From: Cesiribacter sp. SM1
Lineage (GTDB): Bacteria > Bacteroidota > Bacteroidia > Cytophagales > Cyclobacteriaceae
NCBI RefSeq assembly: GCF_020178975.1
Contig: NZ_JAHXBU010000044.1
Coordinates: forward strand, 137,051 to 201,050
Length of the DNA stretch: 64,000 bases
Direction of reading: 5' to 3'
Shown here: in pieces, positions 1 through 9,726 of the stretch
How the letters are laid out: each line of letters opens with the position of its first letter
Numbering within the stretch: position 1 is the first letter of the stretch
Notes under the pieces: model-generated
What the model was told of the DNA's origin: nothing
Seen by the model: the letters and a program-made list of their open reading frames with translations, nothing else
Databases searched by the model: none
Position numbers and translations under genes: made by a program

Positions 1-2617
1 CCTCTGCAGAAGCTTTGCCAGTATGCTTTTCTACCAGTTTGCCGGTGCCATCGTAAATTTTTACCACAGCTGCTCCTGACTGCACTGGAGCGGCCTCAAA
101 AATAATGACATCAGACGTTGGGTTTGGGTAAACCAATGGCTGTGCAACTGCAGGGTCGCCGGCTGCGGTTACTACCTTTACACGCAGTGCCTGGGCTACA
201 CTTGCCGGGCTGTAATTATTATTGCCTGCCTGGCTCGCTTCTATTGTTGTTTCGCCTGGGGCCTTAATGCTAAGTATGTTGCCATCAACAGTGGCTACTG
301 CTGTATTAGTGCTGCTGAAGCTAAGGGGCAGCCCTGCGTCGGAACTTGCCTCCAGCTCAATCGGGGCTGATCCTGCATTTACTTCTTCCGGTAAATTGAA
401 AGAAATATGCTGGGCCTTTTTATGTACAGTGAGGGGTTGTGCAACAACTGCTGCAGCCTCATAAAGATCGTTACCCGGCTGATGCGCCCTGATTATGGTT
501 TCACCGGCTCCTACAATTGTCACTACGGCTCCGTTCACAGTGGCAACACTGGTATTGCTGCTGGTGTAATGTACGGGTAAAGCAGAACTTGCTGTAGCGG
601 AAAGGCTGAAGTCTGCATCCAGGTAGGTTTTTTCGGTGAGTGCATCAAAGCTAATCCATTGTGACTGCCTGTTTCCCAGGCTTTTCCTGAAAAACTGTCC
701 GTAACCACCGCTTGCTAAAAGGTTACCCCCAACCAACTGTAGATCACTGATACCATTAGCGATATAATCACCAATAACTTCTTCTGTCCAGCTTTTTCCT
801 GCATCGTCAGATTTCCAGATCCTGCCATAAGTGGTGCGGCCACTGTAGGCAGAGCCGCAGGCATATACCGTAGAGCCATTAACAGCTAAAAATTTGTAGA
901 CAGTGGTTTCATTATTGAAGGGTTGAGCTACGGGAGTCCAGGTGGCTCCGCCATCTTCGGAGTAGCAGACCCTGGCAGCGCTGAAGTATGCCACCGCCCT
1001 GTTTGCATCAAGAAAAGTAACGTGCTGTAAGTAATCCTGGCTAAAGCTGCTAATCTTTGTCCAGCTATGGCCACCGTCATCAGATTTAGAGATGCCACTG
1101 GTCTGTGAAATGTAGAGGCTGTTCTCTACCTCTTCAATGTCCATGATAGAGCCTTCACCTTCAATAGAGAGTACTTTCCATGTTGTTCCATGATCGCCCG
1201 ATTTTAATAGAAAGTTTCCTTTTGGCTGAATGGCTGTACCGCATATCAGCAGGGAGTCCTGGTGCTGGAGCATATAGCTCCTGTACAGGAAGGTTACCGG
1301 CAGGTCAAGCTTTGATAATTTACCATCTGTTAATTTAAAGGCAGTGCCCCGGTACCCTGGTAAAACACCGTTGTTTTCGTTCTGCAGGTAAAAGTCTGCT
1401 ATTGGCAAATAAACAGAACCATCTACCATCTGCCAGTTAGTTCCGCCATCAGCTGTTTTAAACAAGCCTCTTCCGCTGCTGGCATAGCCCGTCTGATGGT
1501 TATAAAACTTAAATGCTAAAAAGTGGGGGTAGGCTTTATTTCTGGATACCCAGCTTTCTCCGCCATCCTGGGTAGTAAGAATACTGCCCCCGGAGCCAAC
1601 GGCAACACCTTTATGCTCATCGCTGAACAGGAAATCTGTTATGATGTTTACATCCTGGTATAAGAAGACCGGTAAGGCAACCTCCTCCCAGCTTTGTCCC
1701 AGGTTTTCTGTTCTGTATAGCAAAATCCTGCTCTGTTGGTCAATGCCGTACAGAAAGCCCTTTCCATTGTTTTGCCAGTATGCCTTATGGATGTACCTGA
1801 AATTATCCGGAGAGTTTTTAGTCCAGCTTAGGCCACCATCCAGCGTGTAGTAGGTTTCATCATACTCCTGCGAGTTGGTAAGATGCGCAAAGCCTTCACT
1901 TTCATTCAGGAACTGTATGTTTATTTCCCTAAAGTTCCAGTTGGTGGGAATGGTAACCTGCTGCCAGTTTCTGCCACCATCAACCGTCTTCATGACGAAC
2001 TGGGTGAACCCAAAGTTCATAACAATGTCATCCGACTGGTAGCCGGATACATAGCCCACATTTTCATCTATAAAGTATACATCGGTAATGGCACGGTAGG
2101 GAATGGTCTTTGAGTCCCAGCTTAGGGTGGTCCAGGTATCTCCGCCATCTGTTGTCTTGAATATTTTATTGAAATCACCTACGGCAAAGCCTGTTTCTGC
2201 ACTTACAAAAAACAGGGAGCGGAAAAAGGCACTCGACGAGTATTTTGCATTATTGGGGCTAAGCTCTAAAACAGTTTTCCAGGATGCACCCGTGTTTTCG
2301 GTTTTGAAAATCTTATGTTCGTTCACCAGGAATGCGGTGCTGGTACTGGTAAAGCAGATATCCCAATAGGCTGAAGCGGGTGTTACCGGGGGCAGCTTAA
2401 AATTTTCCTGTAGAGCCCAGCTGTTGCCGCCGTCTGAAGAAATGGCCAGACTATGCCCTGCAGCATACAAAAGGCTACTGTTAGGAGGGCTTACCACAGC
2501 TCCAAAATACTGGTTGATGGAAGATTGTGGATGAATGGTTTGCCACTGTGCAAGCAGGGGCTGCATGGCTGTTAAAAACAAGAGCAGCAGGGGGAGGGAG
2601 TGCTTAAACTGTTTCAT
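1..2617 (-). CDS. Secreted Asp-box (BNR/YCF48-like) repeat protein with type IX sorting domain, 3' end cut by window
   Basis: The frame is open from ATG at 2617 to the window edge, about 872 residues, so the C-terminus is missing. It starts with a signal peptide (MKQFKHSLPLLLLFLTAMQP) and continues with many Asp-box repeats of the type S-x-D-G-G-x-x-W, which form a beta-propeller in sialidase, sortilin and YCF48-like proteins. Near residues 660-820 two Big-like domains follow, with repeated 'SSNTxVATV' and 'QPGN' motifs. The end in the window holds YPNPTSD and the start of a type A type IX secretion (Por) sorting domain. The protein is therefore probably exported across the outer membrane and anchored or released. 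Its ligand or substrate cannot be read from the sequence. The Big-like linker plus YPNP signal is typical of gliding Bacteroidetes. Confidence 0.88.
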   Translation of the reverse strand, partial: MKQFKHSLPLLLLFLTAMQPLLAQWQTIHPQSSINQYFGAVVSPPNSSLLYAAGHSLAISSDGGNSWALQENFKLPPVTPASAYWDICFTSTSTAFLVNEHKIFKTENTGASWKTVLELSPNNAKYSSSAFFRSLFFVSAETGFAVGDFNKIFKTTDGGDTWTTLSWDSKTIPYRAITDVYFIDENVGYVSGYQSDDIVMNFGFTQFVMKTVDGGRNWQQVTIPTNWNFREINIQFLNESEGFAHLTNSQEYDETYYTLDGGLSWTKNSPDNFRYIHKAYWQNNGKGFLYGIDQQSRILLYRTENLGQSWEEVALPVFLYQDVNIITDFLFSDEHKGVAVGSGGSILTTQDGGESWVSRNKAYPHFLAFKFYNHQTGYASSGRGLFKTADGGTNWQMVDGSVYLPIADFYLQNENNGVLPGYRGTAFKLTDGKLSKLDLPVTFLYRSYMLQHQDSLLICGTAIQPKGNFLLKSGDHGTTWKVLSIEGEGSIMDIEEVENSLYISQTSGISKSDDGGHSWTKISSFSQDYLQHVTFLDANRAVAYFSAARVCYSEDGGATWTPVAQPFNNETTVYKFLAVNGSTVYACGSAYSGRTTYGRIWKSDDAGKSWTEEVIGDYIANGISDLQLVGGNLLASGGYGQFFRKSLGNRQSQWISFDALTEKTYLDADFSLSATASSALPVHYTSSNTSVATVNGAVVTIVGAGETIIRAHQPGNDLYEAAAVVAQPLTVHKKAQHISFNLPEEVNAGSAPIELEASSDAGLPLSFSSTNTAVATVDGNILSIKAPGETTIEASQAGNNNYSPASVAQALRVKVVTAAGDPAVAQPLVYPNPTSDVIIFEAAPVQSGAAVVKIYDGTGKLVEKHTGKASAE

Positions 2618-2662
2618 TTAAACTCTAAAAATCATTGCAGGATTGAGGGTGTGTAAAAAAGG

Positions 2663-2699
2663 TCTTGCCGGAACAGCTGCTGCAGCTGTTCCGGCAAGA
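2663..2699 (-). terminator. Perfect hairpin between the lipoprotein gene and the Asp-box gene
   Basis: A 37-base perfect palindrome (17-base arms, TCTTGCCGGAACAGCTG and its complement, 3-base loop). On the minus strand it is followed by CC and a run of six T. It lies about 100 bases after the stop of the lipoprotein gene at 2805 and 46 bases before the Asp-box gene start, so it probably ends the lipoprotein transcript. Confidence 0.8.
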
Positions 2700-2804
2700 A
2701 TTCATTGTACCGTTAGCTTGCAGCAAAAAAATGTTACAGCCGGGTAGTCGCTATGGTCAAAAGCATATCTGCCCGCTGATAAAGCATTTTCAGTCTCTGT
2801 TTTG

Positions 2805-3608
2805 CTATTCCAGGTAGGTATAGGATTCGTCCAGGTATTGTTTATTTTCGTTGCTGACCAGGAAAAGCTCGGTAGGCAAGCCTTTCTCATTGTAAGAATA
2901 GCTGTAACGAATCTCCTGCTCCTGTGGAACGCTGCTGGCAGAAAATGTATAGTCTTGGAGTACATTGTTCCTGGAGGATGCCAGCGGGCTTCCCAGGTAC
3001 TGATCGGTTACTTTATAAAAAGGATTAGGTTTATCATCGTATGTATATCTCGATTCGCCAGACAATACATGGGTGGCAAGACTGTAACTTTTAATAGTGG
3101 TAATATTTTCGTTTACATAGGTGTACAGGCTGTAGTAAGAAGGGGAGCCATCATGCTGCACACTGGTAGTTTTAGATAGTAGCTCACCCTGGTATTCATA
3201 CTGTGTGGTATGCTGTTTCTGCAGTTTTTCCTGGTTATCTTCCATCCAGTACTCCATGGTACTGATCTTCCCCTTGGTATAGGAAAGTCTAACTTCCGCA
3301 AACTTATCTTCACCAATAACCCTGTCTATTCTCACCAGTTTTCCTGCTTCATAAATGAAATCTTCCTGGAAATCCACCTCATTTCCAGTGTTGTACCAGT
3401 CTTTGTGCTGCAGTTTGCCTTGGCTGTCATAAATAAACTTAACCAGGCCAAAAGACCCGTCGGCGTGATAAAATTTCCTGGTGCTGATCCTGCTGCTCGG
3501 CTCATTGATTTCAAGTGGCACGGGCGTATAGTTCTCGTCATCGGCGCAGGAGAAAACGGCAACACAAAGTGCCGCAACCAGTATTCTGTTGATGGTGTTC
3601 ATCAGCAT
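2805..3608 (-). CDS. Putative lipoprotein with RHS-like text repeats, unknown function
   Basis: About 268 residues. The predicted N-terminus (MNTINRILVAALCVAVFSC) is a lipoprotein signal with the lipobox cysteine before ADDENY. I prefer the inner ATG at 3608 or 3602 over the one at 3635, because the longer form puts NIFSPPLA ahead of the signal peptide. The mature part has short repeats such as 'FIYDSQGKLQHKDWYN', 'FIYEAGKLVRID' and 'YSYNEKGLPTELFL', like the YD-type strands of RHS-like and other secreted Bacteroidetes proteins. No enzymatic motif is visible. It stands alone, with a strong hairpin downstream. Confidence 0.75.
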   Translation of the reverse strand: MLMNTINRILVAALCVAVFSCADDENYTPVPLEINEPSSRISTRKFYHADGSFGLVKFIYDSQGKLQHKDWYNTGNEVDFQEDFIYEAGKLVRIDRVIGEDKFAEVRLSYTKGKISTMEYWMEDNQEKLQKQHTTQYEYQGELLSKTTSVQHDGSPSYYSLYTYVNENITTIKSYSLATHVLSGESRYTYDDKPNPFYKVTDQYLGSPLASSRNNVLQDYTFSASSVPQEQEIRYSYSYNEKGLPTELFLVSNENKQYLDESYTYLE

Positions 3609-3810
3609 GGCTAGTGGTGGTGAAAAAATGTTCAAGTGTTTGTAGTATGACAGCCAAATATATGGGAATGGTTGGCTGGCTGCAGGTTAATTTTTTTGTA
3701 GTTAAAGAATATTGATATGAGCGGCAAACCGTATGTATGGCAGGCTATCTGTAGTTTGTGGTGAAGGGACTGAAAGGCGCTGACTGCGCCTGTTAACTGT
3801 AGGGCTCTAC

Positions 3811-5472
3811 TTACCGGGTTTTGTTATTTATTACTGCAGGCAGCACATACAGCTCCATCATTTCCTGTACCTGTGAATGGCTATAAGGTGCACCGTAGGC
3901 GGTAGCAGTAATTACCACCACCAACGGCAGATTTTTGAATATAAAAATAGCATTTCCCCCATTTCCGGCACTGTAAAAAGCTTCGTAAGGCTTGCCATTT
4001 ACACTAAACTGTTTGTTCCAGAAGAGGTAGCCATAGTATTCGTTTTCTCTTTCAGGAATAGCCTTGTGTCGGGTGAAGGTTTCTTCTACCCAATCTTTAG
4101 AAAGTATCTGTTTGTTATTCCATTTACCTAAATTCTTGTACAACTGGCCATATTTTGCATAATCCAGGGAGCGCATCTGCAAACTGCCGGCTGTGTTGGC
4201 TACTCCCTGTGGGGTGTGCTGCCATTTATAAGCTGTAATACCCAATGGCCTGAATAGTTTTTCATTTGCATATTTCTCCAGCCCCCCAGGTACTGTTTTA
4301 TGTAGTATGTCGCCCAGCAGCACCACCCCGGCAGTAAAATATTTCCATGCTTTTGCGGGCTTTGCAGTATCAAGGGGCAGGTCCAGGGTAAATTTCACCC
4401 AGTTTTCTGTGGGGTACATATTTTCTTCATTTCCCGGTGAGAGGGACAAGGCGTCGTTGCCATCAAATGCCGAGCTCATGCTTAGCAGGTTTTTGATGGT
4501 AATATTTTCTTTTTCTGGAGTGTAGTGGGCAAAATTTTTCAGCGTATAAAATTCTTTCAGGCTTTGGTTCACATGTGCCAGGTGTCCTTCCTGTAAAGCA
4601 ATGCCAGTTAGGGTTGAGGCAAATGATTTACCTACAGAACGTGTATCATGTAGTGTGTTACGATCGGCACCGTTGAAGTATTCTTCTATCAGAAGTCTGC
4701 CATTCTTTACTACCACCAGACTTGTGATATCGATGAGCATATCTTCGTCAATGCTTGCCTTCAGTTCTCTTATTTTGCTGCTGTCGAAGCTTTCTTTCGA
4801 GATGGCCCAGCCCTCTGCCGGTATTATCTTATTCAATGTTACTTTTGAAGTATCAATCTGTGGTTTTCTGATAGTCAACTCAAGCTGCCCTGCTGCAATT
4901 ACCTCACCCACCACCAGTTCTGGATTGTTCACATATGGGCGAATTTCAATTTTAAGTTTATGCTTACCCTCTGTGAGTACCTGTTCGCCACCACTGCCCA
5001 AAAACCTGCTCCATAGAAATCTGCTCCAGATGTGCTCATTTTGAGTGCTTAAGAGGGGCACAGTCAGCAAAGTGTTTGTGTTTTTTGTTTGGGCACTGCC
5101 AGCGCCCGGATGCAGGTTTTCCTGGTATATTGGCTGGCCGTCTACATAAAAAGTAAACTGGTAATTTCCCTGCAGCACAAGTTGCTCCGGCTGCAGGTTC
5201 GGGGCTAAAGTGTGGAGATAATTCGTTAGCGAATTATCCATAAAAGCCAGCAGGTTCAGATCAGCCTTTCTCTTCAGTAAAAAAGAATCCAGAAAGTCTG
5301 CTTCTGTATAATGTTCAGCAGGCTCTATATCTGCTGCAAACCTGATCTTGCCTATATTGGCTTTGTGCAGAGGAGAGGTGATGCCGCTGTTTACAACCAG
5401 GTTACTTTGCTGTGCCAGGAGTGTTGCTGTGCATGCCAAAATCAATAAGCTTGCTAATAAGGAATGTCTCAT
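3811..5472 (-). CDS. Secreted serine hydrolase of the beta-lactamase (class C / AmpC-like) family with extra N-terminal domain
   Basis: About 553 residues from the ATG at 5472, which opens directly on a signal peptide (MRHSLLASLLILACTATLLA); an ATG 30 bases upstream would bury it. Residues 20-215 are an unassigned extracytoplasmic region. The beta-lactamase fold follows, with the nucleophile motif S-V-G-K near residues 279-282 (the SxxK motif). The second motif, usually Y-x-N, reads Y-F-T here, and the third (HxG/KTG) region reads AGNGG. It may be an esterase or peptidase rather than a beta-lactamase. The next gene upstream on the same strand is an AraC regulator (start 6369, stop 5548), which could control it. 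Confidence 0.85.
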   Translation of the reverse strand: MRHSLLASLLILACTATLLAQQSNLVVNSGITSPLHKANIGKIRFAADIEPAEHYTEADFLDSFLLKRKADLNLLAFMDNSLTNYLHTLAPNLQPEQLVLQGNYQFTFYVDGQPIYQENLHPGAGSAQTKNTNTLLTVPLLSTQNEHIWSRFLWSRFLGSGGEQVLTEGKHKLKIEIRPYVNNPELVVGEVIAAGQLELTIRKPQIDTSKVTLNKIIPAEGWAISKESFDSSKIRELKASIDEDMLIDITSLVVVKNGRLLIEEYFNGADRNTLHDTRSVGKSFASTLTGIALQEGHLAHVNQSLKEFYTLKNFAHYTPEKENITIKNLLSMSSAFDGNDALSLSPGNEENMYPTENWVKFTLDLPLDTAKPAKAWKYFTAGVVLLGDILHKTVPGGLEKYANEKLFRPLGITAYKWQHTPQGVANTAGSLQMRSLDYAKYGQLYKNLGKWNNKQILSKDWVEETFTRHKAIPERENEYYGYLFWNKQFSVNGKPYEAFYSAGNGGNAIFIFKNLPLVVVITATAYGAPYSHSQVQEMMELYVLPAVINNKTR

Positions 5473-5547
5473 ACCTGTTAGTTGTATTTGTACCCAAAAC
5501 AAGCAAGAAACATAAATGTAAAATAGAACAGATTTAACATACAGACT

Positions 5548-6369
5548 TTAAACTATCAACAGCTTTCTGTATTGAGATGGAGTAATGCCGTTTTCTGTTT
5601 TGAAACACCTGATAAAGTGGCTCTGGTCGGCAAAGCCGCTGGTTAGCGCTATTTCTGTTAATGAAAGCGCTTTGCTGGGTAATAGGGAGAGAGATTGCTG
5701 TACTTTTACTTTTCTGATGTACTCGCCCGGGCTACATCCAAAATATTTTCTGAAGTCCCTGGAGAGGTGTACCGGGTGAATTCCCAGTATTTGTGCCAGT
5801 TCTCCTACTGTAGTCAGCTCAACAGCAGCTGTGTTGTGCAGTATTTCTTTCAAAGCTGCTACCCACAGGGGAGTTTTTTCGGAGGTGCTGCTGTGTACCA
5901 CTGCCATGCGGCTTAAAAGTTCAATCAGCAAGACCTGAACTGACAAGGAACTGCTGCTATGGTTAAGTTTGGTTTCTTTGAAAATGCGGTACATCAAACT
6001 TTTCAGATCGGGATGCTGCAGGCTGATGCTTCCTTGCAAAGCACTCAAATCAATGTCGAGTTTCTTAAACCAATTGTGTTCCAGTTCAATATGGAAGCCG
6101 CGGGTAAACCCTTTGGGCTTTATGTTATAGTGCGATTCCTGCCAGTTGTGAAACAAGAGGCTTCCGGCAGAGCAGTTATAAGTTTCCTTCTTGTTTCCCT
6201 CAAGCACCCGCCCTTGCAGAATAAAGGTAAAATAGGCGTTTTCGTGATAATGCCAGTCTACCTTTTCATGGGTGTATTCTGTATCTGTAAGGGTAATGCC
6301 CTCCAACTGTATGGTTTGGTTGGTTTGTCCAAAAAATTGCCCTGTTTTCAGGTTTTCCATCTTCGGCAA
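5548..6369 (-). CDS. AraC-family transcriptional regulator
   Basis: About 273 residues. The N-terminal half is a cupin-like sensing domain (motif HYHENAYFTFILQG near residue 40). The C-terminal ~100 residues form two helix-turn-helix units ending in the family signature: 'LAQILGIHPVHLSRDFRKYF' then 'IALTSGFADQSHFIRCFK' and 'GITPSQYRK'. It binds DNA and probably responds to a small molecule that I cannot name. It lies 75 bases upstream of the serine hydrolase in the same direction, so the two may be co-transcribed. An inner ATG at 6360 is a possible alternative start. Confidence 0.9.
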   Translation of the reverse strand: MPKMENLKTGQFFGQTNQTIQLEGITLTDTEYTHEKVDWHYHENAYFTFILQGRVLEGNKKETYNCSAGSLLFHNWQESHYNIKPKGFTRGFHIELEHNWFKKLDIDLSALQGSISLQHPDLKSLMYRIFKETKLNHSSSSLSVQVLLIELLSRMAVVHSSTSEKTPLWVAALKEILHNTAAVELTTVGELAQILGIHPVHLSRDFRKYFGCSPGEYIRKVKVQQSLSLLPSKALSLTEIALTSGFADQSHFIRCFKTENGITPSQYRKLLIV

Positions 6370-6455
6370 TAAGGTAAGATGGTTTAAGATATGAAAGAAC
6401 AGCTTAAGGTTTCAAATATTGAAGCCCTTTTAATCTGATGCTGAGGATTGAGGGG

Positions 6456-6473
6456 GCCGGGCATTATCCCGGC
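6456..6473. terminator. GC-rich hairpin after the 6522 stop
   Basis: GCCGGG, a 6-base loop and CCCGGC, followed on the plus strand by five T. The T run is on the wrong strand for the flanking minus-strand genes, so it may be only a transcript-end hairpin, or chance. Confidence 0.3.
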
Positions 6474-6521
6474 TTTTTGCGGCTTTCAGTCTGGCCTGTT
6501 AATCTTATTCTACTGATACCA

Positions 6522-7274
6522 TCAATGATAGACAGACTCTAAGGCAATGACCAGGTGTGGCGGGAACCTGATGTCCAGCTTATTCTTCTTTACCTTTTTC
6601 TGAATAGTTTTGATCTTTTGCTCGTCTTCAATAAATTTTGACAGCATCTCTTCCGTTTTGTACCTCCCCGGGCGGGCACCCGTTCCGTTATCAAAGGGGT
6701 TCAGGCGCTCATCAGTCTCCAGGTAGAACAGCTTGAGCTTCCCCTCAATGGCCAGGTATACAATTTTATCTACTACAAACTTTCGGATGTAACTGCCATA
6801 GAAGGCCTGATTGTACACGGTCCTGGAACCAGAACCAAAAGTGTTGCTATCGCGATAGCATAGGTAAAATTTGTCATTAATACTGTTCTGGCAGAAGGAA
6901 TACTCCCCATTAGATTCCTCAGCTATAACCCTCAGGGCTTTGTAGCTGGGCGATTTTTCAAGCACGGCATATTCCTGGCCTTCATGATAAACCTTAAAGA
7001 AGGTAAAATAGCCGTCGCGCATCGGCAGGGAATAATATTGCTGATTGGCATACTCGAAACTTACTACATCTGAGGGATTGTAGTTTTCGGGCTTACTGTT
7101 TTCGTCTGGTTTATAATGCAGCAAATCGGCTTTTTCGTCCAGGCTAATCCATAGCAATTTTTCGGTGCCATCAGTCAGTACCACCTTTTGTTTCTCAAAA
7201 GGAAGCTTTTCCTGAGCCTTTACAATCAGGTTAAATAACAAAGCAGCAAAAATAAGTAGGATTGTGTTTTTCAC
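6522..7274 (-). CDS. Secreted protein of unknown function
   Basis: About 250 residues if it starts at GTG 7274, which opens a clean signal peptide (VKNTILLIFAALLFNLIVKA); an ATG at 7319 would add an unlikely cysteine-containing leader. The mature part begins 'QKVVLTDGTEKLLWISLDEK' and has a 'YNPSDVVSFEY' strand. This resembles the small periplasmic Bacteroidetes proteins that open with 'dG.e..G.I' and 'kVksf', and the protein at 41931 has the same general plan. The C-terminal 40 residues are lysine-rich. No catalytic motif is visible. It lies downstream of the thermonuclease gene on the same strand. Confidence 0.72.
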   Translation of the reverse strand: MKNTILLIFAALLFNLIVKAQEKLPFEKQKVVLTDGTEKLLWISLDEKADLLHYKPDENSKPENYNPSDVVSFEYANQQYYSLPMRDGYFTFFKVYHEGQEYAVLEKSPSYKALRVIAEESNGEYSFCQNSINDKFYLCYRDSNTFGSGSRTVYNQAFYGSYIRKFVVDKIVYLAIEGKLKLFYLETDERLNPFDNGTGARPGRYKTEEMLSKFIEDEQKIKTIQKKVKKNKLDIRFPPHLVIALESVYH

Positions 7275-7346
7275 GAACCGGAGGTTTACTGTACAACACC
7301 TGATTTTGATTGCCTGCAAAGAATATTCAGTGGGTTTAGCATTTGT

Positions 7347-7835
7347 TTATTTTCCCTGCTGATTTCTGAACTGCCAGGGCGCCTGGGCTGCCGGGTCTTT
7401 CCAGAGGCCAAGCTTTTTAGCTTTAGCTTCCGTTTCCAGCTGTGCCAGTTTGGCTTCCTGGGAGTATTTCTTATAATGCCATGAGTGGCCACTCCTGAGC
7501 ATTTCTTCTGCTAAATCTTTGTCTTCTACGGTTACAACGCCTACTGTTCTGCCAAGCTTATCGGTGCCGGTTGGGGAGAGGGTAAGTGCTTTATCCTTCA
7601 GGTATTCATTCAGGAATTCTTTTGATTCAGGACCAAAAGCCTGATCAATTTCCGGGCTGTCAACGCCATATACCCTTACCCTGAGGGTGCGGCCATTTTC
7701 CTGGGTCATATAAAAAGAATCACCATCGATCACATAGCCTAATTTGCCCTTGACTATTTGTGCGCTAAGGCTGGTGGTTAAACAAATGAACAGGAGAGCG
7801 AAAAATGCCGGTTTTAGCATATTAAATATTTTCAT
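7347..7835 (-). CDS. Secreted thermonuclease-family (SNase-like) nuclease
   Basis: About 162 residues from the inner ATG at 7835, which begins the signal peptide (MKIFNMLKPAFFALLFICLT). The SNase fold is clear: VIDGDSF, then 'LRVRVYGVDSPEID' with the conserved R and D residues, 'LGRTVGVVTV' and 'AEEMLRSGHSWHYKKYS'. Family members cut DNA and RNA with calcium, at E and R residues corresponding to those around the D-S-P-E and G-R motifs. The end 'KAKKLGLWKDPAAQAPWQFR' is the usual C-terminal signature of the bacterial subgroup. It is exported, so it may serve nutrient nucleic-acid use or biofilm turnover. It is 72 bases from the next gene on the same strand. Confidence 0.9.
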   Translation of the reverse strand: MKIFNMLKPAFFALLFICLTTSLSAQIVKGKLGYVIDGDSFYMTQENGRTLRVRVYGVDSPEIDQAFGPESKEFLNEYLKDKALTLSPTGTDKLGRTVGVVTVEDKDLAEEMLRSGHSWHYKKYSQEAKLAQLETEAKAKKLGLWKDPAAQAPWQFRNQQGK

Positions 7836-8201
7836 TATATAGTTTTCACCGGGCAAAGTTAAACACTCAGCTATGGACAAAAAGGGCTAAATGAATACAA
7901 ACCTTACGTACACCGCACAACCGATCAGCAGCCATTTGCGACTGCGCCGGCAAGGGGTTTGTCAACAATCTTCAGGAGTGATGGAAGGGGAGGCTTTTGT
8001 CTCTTATGTTTGTCCTGTGCCGGAATAAGAATGGGAAATAGGGGTTAATTCAGTGACTATCCTGAAATAGCTGGAAAAAATTAGAAACGGGGAGTACAAA
8101 TTGTAGGATATGCCTAAAGTAGTACAGCTTTACAACAAAAAGCGAGCTGTTAAATAAATAGCACAGAGGCTCATTCTAAAGTTCTACAGGCCTAAGGAAG
8201 C
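7836..8201. other. Intergenic stretch
   Basis: About 365 bases between the thermonuclease start and the OmpA-like gene stop. I see no open frame with a plausible start, no RNA gene and no strong hairpin. It must hold the thermonuclease promoter, but I could not pick out convincing elements. Confidence 0.5.
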
Positions 8202-9356
8202 TTATCTCACAACAAATTGAACCCTCCGGTTTCTGGCTCTGCCTTCTTCTGTGCTATTGTCTGCAAGGGGGCGGCTGCTGCCATAGCCATCAATTTCAAT
8301 GCGGAGGGGATCAATGCCATGCTCGTGCAGGTAGGTGGCCACTGCTTTTGCCCGGTATACCGAAAGTGAATGGTTGATGGCAGGATCACCCACATTATCG
8401 GTGTGGCCTTCTATCCTGATCTTCAGATGGGGGTATTTGACAAGCGTTCGGGTGAGTTTATCTAAAGCCCCGGATGACTCCCGAAGTAAAACATACTTTC
8501 CCTGTTCAAAAAGTACGTTTTCCAGTGGTATGGTTGTGCCGGGCTTTAGATTTTCAAAAATGTCTTCCTCCCTCAGTTCCTGGGCTGTAGCAGTTTCATC
8601 GTTATGTATACTGTTTCTTAAAACAGCAGGGGCTGCTGTTGCTGTATTTTGTGCTGACTGTTGTGGTGCCGGGGCCTGCTTTGCTACAGTTTTTTCCTGC
8701 GCTGGCCGGACTTGCACAGCATTTGCCGAATCATTTACCACCTCCTGCCTGCTGATACCTGCAATGGCTGTGGAGGGTTCTTTTGTAGGGGGTTTCCGGA
8801 ACAAGTATTGATTTGGAATGGGCTTTCTGGTTCTGTCATTCCTGAAAAAGCTGAAGAGATTGTATTCTTCTTCCGGCATTTCCCACATTAGCTGCATTAC
8901 CCCATGAATAGGGCCATTGTAGTATTCAATTTTGAGTGGGTAGTGTTTGCCTCCTTTCAGCTCCAGTTGGCCGGAATAGGTGGTGGTTTCCTGCAGTTTC
9001 CACTGATCCAGAATTTTTACCCCGTTCAGCCATACCCTGATGCCATCGTCTACCCGCACACTTAGTTTATAAGTGCCCGTTACAGGGGCGTAAAGGCTGC
9101 CCGTCCAGCGAATTGAGTAGTATTCGCCTCTTACACCCGGGGCAGGACTTTGCCTGGTGTAGGAGAAATTTATCACATCGTCGATTCGTGAATATACCTT
9201 GTTTTCAAAGTTTGTACCATTGTAGTATTCACCGAGTAGTCCATTTGCTGGCTGATGGGCTGGTGCAGGTACTGCCGTTGTATCCTGTGCCTGCAGCATG
9301 GCGGGCGCTAAGAGTACAAGGTACAGGGTTAAAAGCAAAGCTGAAAAATCCTTCAT
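8202..9356 (-). CDS. PA14 domain plus OmpA C-terminal domain envelope protein
   Basis: 384 residues with a signal peptide (MKDFSALLLTLYLVLLAPAM). Residues 38-170 are a PA14 domain ('GLLGEYYNGTNFEN', 'VRVDDGIRVWLNGVKILDQW', 'KIEYYNGPIHGVMQLMW'), a carbohydrate-binding fold. A low-complexity linker rich in Q, A, P and T follows. Residues 280-384 are an OmpA_C peptidoglycan-binding domain, with 'IRIEGHTDNVGDPAINHSLSVYRAKAVATYL', 'DGYGSSRPLADN' and 'GRARNRRVQF' including the conserved D and R that contact diaminopimelate. It probably tethers the outer membrane or a surface sugar polymer to the cell wall. The order PA14-OmpA is known in Bacteroidetes. Confidence 0.93.
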   Translation of the reverse strand: MKDFSALLLTLYLVLLAPAMLQAQDTTAVPAPAHQPANGLLGEYYNGTNFENKVYSRIDDVINFSYTRQSPAPGVRGEYYSIRWTGSLYAPVTGTYKLSVRVDDGIRVWLNGVKILDQWKLQETTTYSGQLELKGGKHYPLKIEYYNGPIHGVMQLMWEMPEEEYNLFSFFRNDRTRKPIPNQYLFRKPPTKEPSTAIAGISRQEVVNDSANAVQVRPAQEKTVAKQAPAPQQSAQNTATAAPAVLRNSIHNDETATAQELREEDIFENLKPGTTIPLENVLFEQGKYVLLRESSGALDKLTRTLVKYPHLKIRIEGHTDNVGDPAINHSLSVYRAKAVATYLHEHGIDPLRIEIDGYGSSRPLADNSTEEGRARNRRVQFVVR

Positions 9357-9726
9357 GGCGTCGGGGCTTTGGTGCTAAAAAAGTTTAAGCATAATATAGC
9401 CTGTAATACAGCACCATCAAAAGCATAAAGGTCTTCTATTGTTATTTAGTTGATGAACAGGCATATTTTGTCGATAAACGGCTGCCTTAGCGCTGGAACT
9501 GTACTCCCTCTGGCTGGCTGCTTTTCATGCTCTGAGTCTGAAACCTGAACTTATTAATTACCTACACATAAACCCTTAGCAGAAGCAGGTACAGGTGTTT
9601 TTATGAAGGATTCGCCACACATGTACTATATCCTGCTACATCAGAAAGCATGTTAATGCCACATTCCGCAGGTTTGCGTTGCTGATAAATGCTTAATCAG
9701 CTGTTTAAGATTTAATGTTCTGGTCT
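9357..9726. other. Divergent promoter region
   Basis: About 370 bases between divergent start codons (minus 9356, plus 9727). It should hold both promoters. I see no ORF, RNA or repeat. Confidence 0.5.
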
